A stretch of 64,000 nucleotides of DNA from Inediibacterium massiliense (lineage in GTDB: Bacteria; Bacillota; Clostridia; Peptostreptococcales; Thermotaleaceae). A program made the position numbers and the translations under genes. The DNA is taken from the NCBI RefSeq assembly GCF_001282725.1, contig NZ_LN876584.1, positions 63,122-127,121 of the forward strand. Reading direction: 5' to 3'. Positions 44,716 to 54,305 of this stretch are shown piece after piece (the stretch's first letter is position 1; every line of letters starts with the position of its first letter). The notes beneath the pieces were generated by a model. The model was not told where the DNA came from. It saw nothing but the letters and a program-made list of their open reading frames with translations, and searched no databases.

Positions 44716-46473
44716 CTAATCTACTTTAAATTTATCTGTCCTCTCTTTTAATTTCAATGCAACATTCTTTAACTCTTCTGCACTTGCTCCAATTTCTTCA
44801 AATGCACTTGCTTGGTTTTCTATTACTGCATTAATCTGCTGTACAGCACTTGCATTATCTTGTGTAGAAGCTGATATTTCATCCATTGCTTTTGTCATCT
44901 CTTCAGCAGATTGTGATTGTTGATTGGCTGAAGAAGAAATTGTCTTCATTTTTCCATTAATATCTTTTATAGAATTTAATATATTTTGAAAATGTGTTTG
45001 TATGATATTTGATTTTTCAACGCTAACTCCTACTAATGCTTGTCCTTGTGAAATAGCTTGACTGGCATGATCTGCCTTGATTTGAATTTCATCTATTAAT
45101 ACAGTTATACTAGAAGCTGATTCTGTACTTTCTTCTGCTAATTTTCTAACCTCATCTGCTACTACTGCAAATCCTCTTCCATGTTCTCCTGCTCTTGCTG
45201 CTTCTATTGCTGCATTTAATGCAAGAAGATTTGTCTGCTGTGAAATGTTTGTTATCATTGAAACAATTTCTCCTATTTGATCTGATGAATCCTTCAGCTC
45301 ACCTATTACTTTGTATACCTCTTTTGTTGCTTCATTAACTTTATGATTGGCATCTACTACCTCTTTAACATTGTTTGCTCCTTGATTTGCAAATTCTAAA
45401 GTATCATTACTCTTATCAAATGCATCCTTTGCCTGCCGTGAAACAACTTCTATACTGCTTGCTAACTCTTCAATACTAGCGGTTGTCTCCTCTACTACAC
45501 TTGCATTATTCTGTGCCCCATCGGATACATTCGATATGCCTCCTGCTATTTGTTCTATTCCTTGATTTACTTGATCTATACTTAAAGCAATTTGACTAGA
45601 TGATTCTGCTAGATGATCTGCATTATATTTTGCTTGTCCTACTAAATCTTGAATTTTATCTACAAATAGATTAAACCACTCCGTAAGCTCACCTATCTCA
45701 TCTTTAGAATGAATATTTAATCTCTTGGTTAGATCTCCTTCTCCTTGTGCAATATTCTTGAGCATATCTATGGTTTTATGTATAGGTTTTTTAATTGTAT
45801 TAGATATTACCATGCCAAGGAAAATCGCTAAAAACATACCTATGATGATCACTATGATTACAATTTTATTAGCTTTTTCATATTCCATTTTACCCTGGAT
45901 ATTTGCTTCATTTGCTACGTTTATATTGACATTGATAATTTTACTTAGCGTACTTTCTGCTTTTAGAAATAACTCTCTACTTTTCATGTAAGCTTCATAC
46001 ACTTGTTCATCATTTTTTTGTATCCTTACATCATTAAGAGGTACTCCTGATGCAATGAGTTCATCTTTTTGCCTAGATAAATCTATAATCAGCTTATCCT
46101 GTGTCTTCCACTTATTCCACTGTGGTACAAATTCTTCCCAAAGATCTTTTTCTTCTTTTGTCTGTGGAAGAGGCTCATAAGTTTTTCGAGCTTTTTCAGC
46201 CCTTTGAAAAGCTTTCTCAATATAAGTATATTGTGCTTGTCTTATCTCCTTGTCCATCATGTCTTTATTGATTAATCCTCTCTCTCCTACAACTACAGCT
46301 GTTTGAGCTTCATTCATAATTAATAAAGCTTCTACACTAGGAAGTCTCACATCTGCAATCTCATATTGATCTTGCATGATATTTTTCATTGAATAATACC
46401 CTGTCAATCCTATAACTCCTGTAAGCAAAGAAACAATTATAAATCCCATTAAAATTTTGGTTCTAATTTTCAT
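44716..46473 (-). CDS. Methyl-accepting chemotaxis protein with 4-helix-bundle sensor
   Basis: Receptor of 585 residues. Span at ~8-28, a 4HB_MCP-type helical sensor (~35-195, with [24 protein letters not shown]), second span at ~198-218, HAMP (~220-272) and a signalling domain with the canonical tip ([39 protein letters not shown]). The ATG at 46473 follows GGAGGGG; an upstream ATG at 46491 lacks a good site. It is monocistronic, between a terminator and MITE copy 3. It may feed the adjacent CheA, but its tip differs from that of the operon MCP. Confidence 0.92.
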   Translation of the reverse strand: MKIRTKILMGFIIVSLLTGVIGLTGYYSMKNIMQDQYEIADVRLPSVEALLIMNEAQTAVVVGERGLINKDMMDKEIRQAQYTYIEKAFQRAEKARKTYEPLPQTKEEKDLWEEFVPQWNKWKTQDKLIIDLSRQKDELIASGVPLNDVRIQKNDEQVYEAYMKSRELFLKAESTLSKIINVNINVANEANIQGKMEYEKANKIVIIVIIIGMFLAIFLGMVISNTIKKPIHKTIDMLKNIAQGEGDLTKRLNIHSKDEIGELTEWFNLFVDKIQDLVGQAKYNADHLAESSSQIALSIDQVNQGIEQIAGGISNVSDGAQNNASVVEETTASIEELASSIEVVSRQAKDAFDKSNDTLEFANQGANNVKEVVDANHKVNEATKEVYKVIGELKDSSDQIGEIVSMITNISQQTNLLALNAAIEAARAGEHGRGFAVVADEVRKLAEESTESASSITVLIDEIQIKADHASQAISQGQALVGVSVEKSNIIQTHFQNILNSIKDINGKMKTISSSANQQSQSAEEMTKAMDEISASTQDNASAVQQINAVIENQASAFEEIGASAEELKNVALKLKERTDKFKVD

Positions 46474-46647
46474 TTGGCCCCTCCAATTCATTTTTTTCCC
46501 TCCATTGAAATATTTTATTTTCTATTCGACATTTTTCTTCTTTTTTCCTCTTTTTTCTTTTTCCGAAATATTTTTTAGAAAACCAACATTTAATTTATCT
46601 AAATAAAAACTTATCATTATTAAAATCATTTACATTTACACAAAAAA

Positions 46648-46670
46648 AATGATTCTATACAAGAATCATT
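46648..46670 (-). terminator. Terminator half (left) next to MITE copy 3
   Basis: Hairpin with arms AATGATTC / GAATCATT and loop TATACAA, with a T run only on the minus-strand side. A near-identical hairpin lies at 46876-46898 on the other side of the MITE. Confidence 0.7.
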
Positions 46671-46875
46671 GAGCTTGTAGACAAAGTCATAAAAAACGTC
46701 ACTCATTTTCAAATTTGGAAAATATAAAGAAACGCTCGAAAATAGCATTACAAACTCGCTATGCTCAAACAGTGTAATGCTAATCATTTTCTTACTTATT
46801 CTATATTTTCACAAATTCTCAATAAATGTTCCTTATTTTTATGACTTTGCTAAACAATACTTTGCCAACAGTCTG
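46671..46875 (+). repeat. MITE-like repeat, copy 3 (most complete)
   Basis: Starts GAGCTTGTAGACAAAGTCAT and ends TTTTTATGACTTTGC...CTTTGCCAACAGTCTG, so inner ends are inverted. It shares with copies 1 and 2 the AGCATTAC...GTAATGCT hairpin. It splits what looks like one A-run/hairpin/T-run terminator, with the hairpin (about 23 bp) now present on both sides. No reading frame. Confidence 0.82.
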
Positions 46876-46904
46876 AATGGTTCTATACAAGAATCATTTT
46901 TTTG
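46876..46904 (+). terminator. Terminator half (right) next to MITE copy 3
   Basis: Hairpin arms AATGGTTC / GAATCATT (one G-T pair), followed by seven T on the plus-strand side only. With 46648-46670 it appears to be a duplicated copy of one original bidirectional terminator. Confidence 0.65.
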
Positions 46905-46909
46905 ATATA

Positions 46910-48316
46910 CTACATTATAATTTGAAAAGTAGTTCCATACCCTATTTTACTTTGTACAGATAAATTGCCTCCATGAATCGTTATAATATCTTTTGCTATG
47001 GCCATTCCTAGTCCTGAACCTTCATGATCTTTGCTTGTATTTGTTCCTCTATAGTATCTAGTAAATATATGTTTGATATCTTCCTCTTTTATTCCTTTTC
47101 CATCATCTTCAATAAAGATCATCAGTTTATCTTTTCCTTTTTTTATTCTTACTGTAATATTTACCTTTCGATCATTATGGACAATAGCATTAGATATGAT
47201 ATTATGAATCACTCTTTTAAATAGAACAGGATCTATCCTTTTTTGTATTTCTTCTAAATCACTTATAAAATCTATATTTGTATCCCTGTTTTCAGATGTA
47301 TTTAAAAAATCAATTACAATTTCTCTCAGAAAAGATACTAAATTGCAATCCTCAAGCCTAGGAGATATTTTTTTATTTTTTAATCTAGTACTTAAATTTA
47401 AATCATCTACCAATTCTTTAATATAGATGGCTTTTTTCTCTATAATCTGTGCATATTCTTTCACTTCTTCATTAGTAAAATCATATCCACTATCAAGAAG
47501 CTCTGCATACCCTCGAATAGATGACAGAGGTGTTTTAATATCATGAGAAATATTGGATAGCCATTCTTCTCTCATAAGATCCAATTCTTTTCTTTCCTGC
47601 TCGCTTTCTTCTAACAAATCACCCAAATGATTCATATTCGAATAAACTTCTTTATATAAACCCCTTTCTTCATAGTTTATTCTATAGTTCCCACTACCTA
47701 AATACTCAATACCTTGGATAATTTTTTTGACAGGCTCTGTAAGTTTACTGCTAAAATATAGTCCGAATAATAGTGCCAATAGAATATCTATTCCGATGAT
47801 TAACATCAATCCATTTTTAAAAATAAAACCTGCATAATCTTTGTTATATATAAAAACTTGTTTATCTATCATTTCATAAGGAAACCCAATTAAATAACTA
47901 TATCTATATCCATCTATAGACTTTTCTCCTACTAAAACAGTCGATGGTTTTGCATATTTATAATAGTGAATCAAATCCATAGGGTTATATTTTATAGGTA
48001 CTGTTTTTTCCTTTTGATACTGATACACTTCTTTTCCATTTTCATCCAGTATCTGTATCCATGCATGATTTTTCATGAGAGATTTTTTTGCATCTTCTGT
48101 AATATCAATTTTTTCTTGATCTTTATAAATATTTCGTTGAAAGTTCCTAACATACCCTTCTGGCCTAAAATACACTCCATCCTTCATGGAATGAGATAGA
48201 TCATCTGTATTTTTATGAGCGATTAAAAAAAATATGGCTGTAATATTCATAATTAAAACCAATACAACGATTAACACAATACTGATAACAAAGCTAAAGG
48301 TAAGCTTCCATTTCAT
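46910..48316 (-). CDS. Two-component sensor histidine kinase
   Basis: Membrane kinase of 468 residues. Span at ~10-32, an outer domain to ~residue 155, second span at ~165-190, HAMP (~190-240), the H-box ISHDIKTPLSSIRGY (phospho-His) and an HATPase domain with HNIISNAIVHN, EDDGKGIKEEDI and GSGLGMAIAK. The ATG at 48316 is 9 bp after AAAGGA. It lies 5 bp after the response-regulator stop codon and is co-transcribed with it. The neighbouring ABC-2 exporter suggests sensing of an antimicrobial or envelope stress, by context only. Confidence 0.92.
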   Translation of the reverse strand: MKWKLTFSFVISIVLIVVLVLIMNITAIFFLIAHKNTDDLSHSMKDGVYFRPEGYVRNFQRNIYKDQEKIDITEDAKKSLMKNHAWIQILDENGKEVYQYQKEKTVPIKYNPMDLIHYYKYAKPSTVLVGEKSIDGYRYSYLIGFPYEMIDKQVFIYNKDYAGFIFKNGLMLIIGIDILLALLFGLYFSSKLTEPVKKIIQGIEYLGSGNYRINYEERGLYKEVYSNMNHLGDLLEESEQERKELDLMREEWLSNISHDIKTPLSSIRGYAELLDSGYDFTNEEVKEYAQIIEKKAIYIKELVDDLNLSTRLKNKKISPRLEDCNLVSFLREIVIDFLNTSENRDTNIDFISDLEEIQKRIDPVLFKRVIHNIISNAIVHNDRKVNITVRIKKGKDKLMIFIEDDGKGIKEEDIKHIFTRYYRGTNTSKDHEGSGLGMAIAKDIITIHGGNLSVQSKIGYGTTFQIIM

Positions 48317-48321
48317 AATGA

Positions 48322-49026
48322 TCAATCCTTTATCAAAAGTTTGTATCCTAAACCTTTTACAGTTACCAAATACTCAGGTTTGGATGGATCTCTTTCAATC
48401 TTTTCTCTAATTTTTCTGATATGTACCATAATGGTATTGTCATATCCTATATAATCCTCTCCCCAAACTTCATTACATAATTTTTCTTTACTCATAATTT
48501 GATTTGGATAATTTGCTAGATATTGAAGAAGTTTAAATTCTTTAGGCTTTAACTCTATTTTGTCTTCTCCTTTAGAAAGTTCTGCTCTTTTAGGGTCCAT
48601 TCTAAAAGGACCAAATTGTAAAATAGGATCATCTTTTTCCATTTGATAAGTACTTCTTCTTAGATGGGCTTTGACTCTATAAGCCAATTCTTTAGGACTA
48701 AATGGTTTTGTAATATAATCATCCCCTCCAATGGCAAAGCCTAATATCTTATCTAATTCTTCCGATTTAGCAGATATAAACAATATAGGCACTCTGGAAG
48801 TGTTTCGAATTTTTTTACATAATTCATACCCTTCTATGTCTGGAAGCATAATATCTAAAATCACAAGATCTGGTTGAATATTTTTAAAAAGCTCTAATCC
48901 TCCTTTTCCTGTTTTTTCTGTATACACATGTTTAAATCCCTCTTTTTTTAAAACTGTATGAATTAATTGTAAAAGCTCTTGTTCATCATCTATGACTAAA
49001 ATCTTTTTATTTAATGTACCGTCCAT
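48322..49026 (-). CDS. OmpR-family response regulator
   Basis: DNA-binding regulator of 234 residues. Receiver domain (~6-120) with acidic DDE near residue 13, phospho-Asp in VILDIMLPDIEGYE and lysine in ITKPFSPKEL; winged-helix output domain (~135-232) with KPKEFKLLQYLA and VHIRKIREKIE. It precedes and overlaps the regulatory unit of its kinase. A weak hairpin at 49056-49096 separates it from the ABC exporter genes upstream, so the two units may be partly uncoupled. Confidence 0.93.
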   Translation of the reverse strand: MDGTLNKKILVIDDEQELLQLIHTVLKKEGFKHVYTEKTGKGGLELFKNIQPDLVILDIMLPDIEGYELCKKIRNTSRVPILFISAKSEELDKILGFAIGGDDYITKPFSPKELAYRVKAHLRRSTYQMEKDDPILQFGPFRMDPKRAELSKGEDKIELKPKEFKLLQYLANYPNQIMSKEKLCNEVWGEDYIGYDNTIMVHIRKIREKIERDPSKPEYLVTVKGLGYKLLIKD

Positions 49027-49160
49027 AAGACACCTCTTCTCTAATTTTTAAATGTGAAAATGCCCTTTTGATCATAGATTAAAGGACATTCTGAAAAGCT
49101 TATTTTATTTATTCCTAATTTTTAAATTTTACCATACTTATTTTTGTTTATATATATTAT

Positions 49161-49931
49161 TTAGTTTTTCCTTAGGAATGAATTATATGTCATTTTAGGA
49201 AAAATCATCATAATACCTATAAAAATTACAACAGAAATTACAATCATAGACATAGGTGTTTTATATCTTATGAGCTGACAACTCATCATTCCCCACAGGG
49301 GTGTAGCTCCTAAATATTTTCCTAACCCACTGTTTCTTACAAATCCCTCTAGTATATAAGGTAGACCCATAATGAGTCCTCCAAATACAAAAGGTATGGC
49401 AGATGAATTACTCATAGATGATAAAAACAATCCTATTTGTGCAAAGAAAAAAGAACCTAAAATAATAGTAAAAGTCATAATGAAAACCATTTGAATCATA
49501 GTTATATCTGATCCACTATTTTCAAAATACCAAAGACTTTTTAAAGATAAATTCAATCCTAAAAAATTAAATTTTGTAAAAGCAGATAAACACAATGTAA
49601 AAAATATTGAAAGATTTAAAATAGAAGCTCCTATACCCGATGCTATTGATTTGGCTGCTATTATTTGTTTCCTTCCGTTTTTTGTTGTTTTTATAAGTCC
49701 AGACATATTAGAATTATATTCTAATGTATATGCTCCTGAAAAAATCATAAACATAAGTATTCCCATAAATGGTACCAATCCATATGCTTTACTAAATAAA
49801 TCTGCATATGTCTCCTCCATAGAAAATGCTCTTATAGAAATAAAACTTAAAAATAATATACTGATCCATACAATTAAAATTCTTTTTTTAAAAAGTATTT
49901 TTTTAAGCTCTAGTTTTATAAGTGATCCCAT
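49161..49931 (-). CDS. ABC-2 type permease (small)
   Basis: Membrane protein of 256 residues with six predicted spans, beginning MGSLIKLELKKILFKKRILIVWI, a typical ABC-2 permease N-terminus. It shares the exporter with the ATPase encoded just upstream (stop and start overlap within a few bases) and the larger permease before that. GGAGG is 7 bp before the ATG at 49931. Probably exports or flips a peptide, antibiotic or lipid; substrate unknown. Confidence 0.85.
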   Translation of the reverse strand: MGSLIKLELKKILFKKRILIVWISILFLSFISIRAFSMEETYADLFSKAYGLVPFMGILMFMIFSGAYTLEYNSNMSGLIKTTKNGRKQIIAAKSIASGIGASILNLSIFFTLCLSAFTKFNFLGLNLSLKSLWYFENSGSDITMIQMVFIMTFTIILGSFFFAQIGLFLSSMSNSSAIPFVFGGLIMGLPYILEGFVRNSGLGKYLGATPLWGMMSCQLIRYKTPMSMIVISVVIFIGIMMIFPKMTYNSFLRKN

Positions 49932-49933
49932 CA

Positions 49934-50824
49934 CTACACCTCCCTTGTATTTTCTAGATCAAAATAAAACATATAAACATCTTCAAATCTTGGTTCTATC
50001 CCCTCTACATATGCATATCTAGGCATTTTATCACTTACTACTCTTAGTTCTACATAATCCGAACTACGTTGTATATTTACTACTTTATAAAGACTTTGTA
50101 TTTCCATCACTTCATTTTCATTAGAAGTTTTTATACAATAAACTTTCCCTTCCATTCCTGAAAGAATTTCTCTATGGTTTCCTTTCATAAGCATAGCTCC
50201 ATCTTTAATCATAATGGTTTCTTTTGCAATAGATTCTATATCTGAAATAATATGAGTAGACAATATAATGATCTTATCTTTAGAAATTTGAGAAAGAAGA
50301 TTTCTAAATCTTGCTCTTTCTTGAGGATCTAATCCTGCTGTTGGTTCATCTAAAACTAATATTTTAGGATCATTTAATAAAGCTTGTGCAATCCCTACTC
50401 TTCTTTTCATCCCTCCTGAAAATTTATCTACTGCTTTATTTCTCACTTCATATAATCCTACAAGCTCTAACAACTCTTTTATTTTGTTTTTAGATTCTTG
50501 TTTACCCATTCCCTTTAAAGCTGCTACATATTGTAAAAACTGTTGAGCTGAAAAATTTTTATACACACCAAATTCTTGAGGCAGATATCCCAAAATATCT
50601 CTATACTCTTCATTTAAATTTTTTATATTTTTTCCATTGTATATAATTTCTCCTTCTGATGGATGGATTAAAGTTGTAATTTGTTTCATAAAAGTAGTCT
50701 TACCTGCTCCATTCGGTCCTAAAAGTCCATACAAACCATTTTCAAGGGTTACTGTAATATGATCATTTGCATTTTTATTTCCGTAAGTTTTTGTTAAATT
50801 TTTTATTTCAAGTGTATTCATCAT
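49934..50824 (-). CDS. ABC exporter ATPase (1)
   Basis: ATPase of about 296 residues. Walker A GPNGAGKTT, signature FSGGMKRRVGIAQ, Walker B ILVLDEPTAGLDP and an H-loop in STHIISD. A C-terminal extension of about 80 residues (VYCIKTSNENEV...) is usual in this CcmA/NatA-like group. Three ATG codons in a row occur at the start; the middle one (50824) has the best spacing from GGAGGG. It closely resembles the ATPase at 55255-56115. Confidence 0.92.
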   Translation of the reverse strand: MMNTLEIKNLTKTYGNKNANDHITVTLENGLYGLLGPNGAGKTTFMKQITTLIHPSEGEIIYNGKNIKNLNEEYRDILGYLPQEFGVYKNFSAQQFLQYVAALKGMGKQESKNKIKELLELVGLYEVRNKAVDKFSGGMKRRVGIAQALLNDPKILVLDEPTAGLDPQERARFRNLLSQISKDKIIILSTHIISDIESIAKETIMIKDGAMLMKGNHREILSGMEGKVYCIKTSNENEVMEIQSLYKVVNIQRSSDYVELRVVSDKMPRYAYVEGIEPRFEDVYMFYFDLENTREV

Positions 50825-50838
50825 CATTTTCCCTCCTA

Positions 50839-51858
50839 TTATTTTGTTAAAACTTTTTTAAATGTAAATATACAGCTGCCTATTCCAATCCCTAGCATAG
50901 ATACTAAAAATATATTACACATATAAACAATCTCTACATTGATTCCTAAAATGTGAACATGTCCCAGATACATTCCTACAAATTGTTCCATATGAAACAT
51001 AATATCTATATAATTGCTTGTGCTCATAATCATCACCAATGAATAGGGTAAAAATTTCATTACAGTAACTACTTTTCCAGCTCCTATAAATAGTACACTT
51101 CCACTGATGGCTGCCAAAGAAGTAGTAGTTGCAAAGGAAAAAAAACTTGCAAATACTGAAATTGTAGTAAAAATTAAAATCATTACACCCATCTTTAAAA
51201 TCAAATACTCATAGATGGTATAGGGTTCTTTGAGTAACCCTGCAAAATCAATAATTCTAAATGCTTGCAATTGTCCATGAACAGGTGGTCCATATTGAAA
51301 AATAGTAATTATAAAAGTAACGCTTATATAAGCTATATATAAAATAATTGGTAAAAATATAGACATTTCTAATTTTGAATATAAAACCTTAAACTTATTT
51401 TTTGATGAAAGAATAATGTCATTCATCCCTGAAACCCTTTCATCCGTATAGATGTTTGAAAATATTAAAACCAAAATAATCATCATCACACTATTTATGA
51501 AAGGATGCGTGATTCTATGATTAAATACCTTAAAAAAACTTACATCTTGATACTTTGTATTTTCTATAGCTTTTAACTTCTTCTTTGATATGATTTTTAG
51601 ATTTTGAGAAAAATCATCATCTCCATTGTAGCTAGCCATTTCCTTTATCTGATTCATCTTTTGATCTAACTTCTCTTGTGCAATGATCTCTTTCGATCTA
51701 GTATCTTTTATAAGTTCATACTTTTCATTTCTATATATATTTTCTGTTTCTAAGACAGGCTTTAAAAAAACCGATACTCCACAAAGAAATACAAATAATC
51801 CTAAAGAGATCCATCCTATTTTAGATTTAAAAAGCTTTTTTATTTCCCAAAAGATCAT
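50839..51858 (-). CDS. ABC-2 type permease (large)
   Basis: Membrane protein of 339 residues: N-terminal span, a charged outer loop (~residues 30-105) and five further spans. It begins MIFWEIKKLFKSKIGWISLG. Same layout as the broken permease at 54306-55253, with which it can be aligned around YLILKMGVM, so the two exporter units are paralogous. GAGGAGG precedes the ATG. It lies 13 bp after the TraX gene and about 12 bp before the ATPase gene. Confidence 0.85.
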   Translation of the reverse strand: MIFWEIKKLFKSKIGWISLGLFVFLCGVSVFLKPVLETENIYRNEKYELIKDTRSKEIIAQEKLDQKMNQIKEMASYNGDDDFSQNLKIISKKKLKAIENTKYQDVSFFKVFNHRITHPFINSVMMIILVLIFSNIYTDERVSGMNDIILSSKNKFKVLYSKLEMSIFLPIILYIAYISVTFIITIFQYGPPVHGQLQAFRIIDFAGLLKEPYTIYEYLILKMGVMILIFTTISVFASFFSFATTTSLAAISGSVLFIGAGKVVTVMKFLPYSLVMIMSTSNYIDIMFHMEQFVGMYLGHVHILGINVEIVYMCNIFLVSMLGIGIGSCIFTFKKVLTK

Positions 51859-51871
51859 GACCCAACCTCCT

Positions 51872-52669
51872 CTACCTTTTCATCATATACACGGATATCA
51901 AATAGAACACATAAATATGAGCTGGATAAAATGTGTAAAATAAATATTTCATTCCTTTTCCCTTTTGACTGTTATACAAGTAGAAAAGAGGAGCTGAAAA
52001 AACCATCATCCATTGATAATTATTAAAAAATAATCCTTTTATACTCATATCCCCTGTAAACATAAGAAGTATAGATAAAATAGAATAAACAATCACAAGT
52101 TTTTTTCTATCTTCTCTTAATAGATACATGACAATACCCAATAGAACAAATACAGGTCCACCTTCTACTATCATAGGTGTTGGGATCATAAATATAAGAT
52201 GCATCATTCCTGGTACAGTGATATTCATAAACATGATCATTCCTAAAGCTATAGGTAATATAAATAACCCTACCCCTTTGATTATATTTGCCATACTCTT
52301 TTCTTTTATAGCTTTTGTCAAGTACTCTACCATAGATAAATAAATAATAATCATCAATAGAGTTGAAAAAATATTATTCATTAAACCAAAAGAATCAGTT
52401 CTAGGAAAATATTTAGAAAAAAATAAGTTTCCAAAACTCATGACTAATGATCCTATATAAAGTCTTAACATATATTTTTTTCTATTCTTTGTGCGAACAA
52501 ATCCTTCTACTGTCATAAATATAAAAATAGGTGCAACAATTCTTCCAACCCAATTAAATGCTACAGGTATATCCCCTCTAAAATTAAAAAATTCATGTAT
52601 ATGATCAAATATCATAAGAATGAGTCCTATCATCTTTAATTGAAATCCTGTAAATCCTTTATCCTTCAT
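51872..52669 (-). CDS. TraX-family membrane protein
   Basis: Membrane protein of 265 residues with eight or more spans. The N-terminus FTGFQLKMIGLILMIFDHIHEF and GRIVAPIFIFMTVEGFVRTKN are characteristic of the TraX family (named for pilin acetylation, but in Firmicutes chromosomes probably a general acyltransferase-like protein). The C-terminal FYTFYPAHIYVFYLI contains the conserved YPxH block. GAGGAGG precedes the ATG. First gene of the transcript with the three ABC genes. Its role with the exporter is unknown. Confidence 0.88.
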   Translation of the reverse strand: MKDKGFTGFQLKMIGLILMIFDHIHEFFNFRGDIPVAFNWVGRIVAPIFIFMTVEGFVRTKNRKKYMLRLYIGSLVMSFGNLFFSKYFPRTDSFGLMNNIFSTLLMIIIYLSMVEYLTKAIKEKSMANIIKGVGLFILPIALGMIMFMNITVPGMMHLIFMIPTPMIVEGGPVFVLLGIVMYLLREDRKKLVIVYSILSILLMFTGDMSIKGLFFNNYQWMMVFSAPLFYLYNSQKGKGMKYLFYTFYPAHIYVFYLISVYMMKR

Positions 52670-52759
52670 AATTTTCCTCCTCTTGATTGATATATTCTCA
52701 TTATAAAGGACACATCTTAACTCATTATCATCTTAACCTTAAATAAACCTTAAACCTGA

Positions 52760-52844
52760 GGGACGGTTATCATCTTTTCACTGTCATTCTAAAAATACTT
52801 AAAATAAAAAAATAACTCCTTATTTATAAAAAATAGAAGTTATT
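52760..52844 (+). repeat. REP-like unit
   Basis: GGGACGGTTAT (52760-52770), a spacer containing TTTTCACTGTCATTCT, and a hairpin AATAACT.../...AGTTATT ending at 52844. The rest of the 52670-52932 gap shows nothing further. Confidence 0.6.
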
Positions 52845-52932
52845 CTTAACTTTAATCACATTCCTATGTTTTGAATTGTGTTTGTCACATCTGTTTTACT
52901 TCTCTGTTCAAAAATTATTTTCCTTTGACTTC

Positions 52933-53751
52933 CTATCTATAAATTCGTCTGATGTTGTTTAGTACCAATGTAAATATTATACATGAAATCATGATTAAAA
53001 TTAGGTTTATATTTAACCATGATAGACCATTATATCCAGTAAAATGAAATCTATGATACATACCAATATATCCAATCCATGTGCTTATATTTGCTACTAT
53101 GCTCATAATCATACCTTTTCTATAAAAAAAGTAAAGAGATACACAATATGTAACAATAAGAGGCGAAAGCCAATTTACAATTAAAATTGACCATAAATTT
53201 GTATCCTTTATCATAGAATTTGCCCATGCTAGTATACAAGCAAATAAAATATTGTATCCAATAATTATTATAGTTCTGGCTATTGTAATTTCATATATTG
53301 AATATCTACACACAGCTTCTATTTCATTTGTATTATAATAAATCCCTCTATAAAAATAGCAAATACTATATACTGTAACAATCGGTGCTAATAATAAAAG
53401 ATAATTTGTTTGTTCCTTCACAATTAATAAAAATCCTAAAAGCATTATAAAAATAGAAACAAGCCAAAAATTTTTATCAAGAAGTGATATTTGATGCCTT
53501 ATATGAAATAACAATTCAGTCATAGATTGAAATATATTTACTTTTTCATTATTATTTTCATTTGCTAGATCATTATCTTCTTCAAAGTCAATATTTTTCA
53601 TTATGTTATCAAAAAGCTCTTCAGGAGGCTCTATGTTTTTTTGATTTTCAAACAATGCTTCAATTTTTTCAATATCCTCTAAACAAATTTCATTTTTTAT
53701 GTCAAAGCATTCTATTTCATCAAAAATTTCTTTTGTTCTTTTTTGCCTCAT
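52933..53751 (-). CDS. Probable membrane anti-sigma factor
   Basis: Protein of 272 residues that I do not recognise as a named family. The first ~95 residues are acidic and cytoplasmic (EECFD-type helices, FDNIMKNIDFEEDNDL), followed by six predicted spans. It overlaps the upstream sigma gene by 32 bp and has AGGAGGTG before its ATG. The overlap and soluble-plus-membrane layout fit a membrane-held anti-sigma factor. It lacks an evident zinc motif (HxxxCxxC), so the mode of binding is unknown. Confidence 0.6.
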   Translation of the reverse strand: MRQKRTKEIFDEIECFDIKNEICLEDIEKIEALFENQKNIEPPEELFDNIMKNIDFEEDNDLANENNNEKVNIFQSMTELLFHIRHQISLLDKNFWLVSIFIMLLGFLLIVKEQTNYLLLLAPIVTVYSICYFYRGIYYNTNEIEAVCRYSIYEITIARTIIIIGYNILFACILAWANSMIKDTNLWSILIVNWLSPLIVTYCVSLYFFYRKGMIMSIVANISTWIGYIGMYHRFHFTGYNGLSWLNINLILIMISCIIFTLVLNNIRRIYR

Positions 53752-54292
53752 CTACTTCACCTCCTGTTTCTAACTTATTCTTTATATGTTTAATCCCTTG
53801 ATATAATCTACTTTTTACTGTATTGATATTACTTCCTGTAATTTGTGCAATATCTTCAATAGATAATTCATTACAAAATCGAAGTTTTATTACTTCCTTT
53901 TGTCCTTGGTTTAAACCTTCTATAAAATCATTGATATTATTATGAAAAAGAGCATGATCAATAGTATTTTTTTTCTCTTTTATTTTTGTATCTATAGGAA
54001 CAACTTTCTGCTGCTTTTTATATTGACTTGACCTTGTATAATCAATGATACAATGATATGCAATTTTATAAAGCCATGGCTTAAAAGGATACTCAGAAGA
54101 ATAAGTATCTCTTCTTTTATAAACCTTGCAGAAAACTTCTTGGCATAAATCTTGAGATGTATAATAATCATTTAACTTTATATATATGTATCTAAAAATA
54201 TCTTTATAGTAACGCTTTACAATCAGTTCTACTGCTTCTTTTCTTCCATTTTGAACTTGTTTGAATAAATCTTCATCACTTACAACATCCAT
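53720..54292 (-). CDS. ECF-type sigma factor (2)
   Basis: Sigma factor of 190 residues with region 2 (~15-90: VKRYYKDIFRYIYIKL, SQDLCQEVFCKVYKR, WLYKIAYHCIIDYTR) and region 4 (~120-175: LNQGQKEVIKLRFCNELSIEDIAQITGSNINTVKSRL). GAGGTGGGGG precedes the ATG. It follows the broken ABC permease gene by 13 bp and overlaps the membrane protein gene after it. It probably belongs to the same transcript as the BceAB-like and ABC-2 genes and may control them in response to envelope stress. Confidence 0.92.
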   Translation of the reverse strand: MDVVSDEDLFKQVQNGRKEAVELIVKRYYKDIFRYIYIKLNDYYTSQDLCQEVFCKVYKRRDTYSSEYPFKPWLYKIAYHCIIDYTRSSQYKKQQKVVPIDTKIKEKKNTIDHALFHNNINDFIEGLNQGQKEVIKLRFCNELSIEDIAQITGSNINTVKSRLYQGIKHIKNKLETGGEVDEAKKNKRNF

Positions 54293-54305
54293 TCCCCCAC
54301 CTCTT

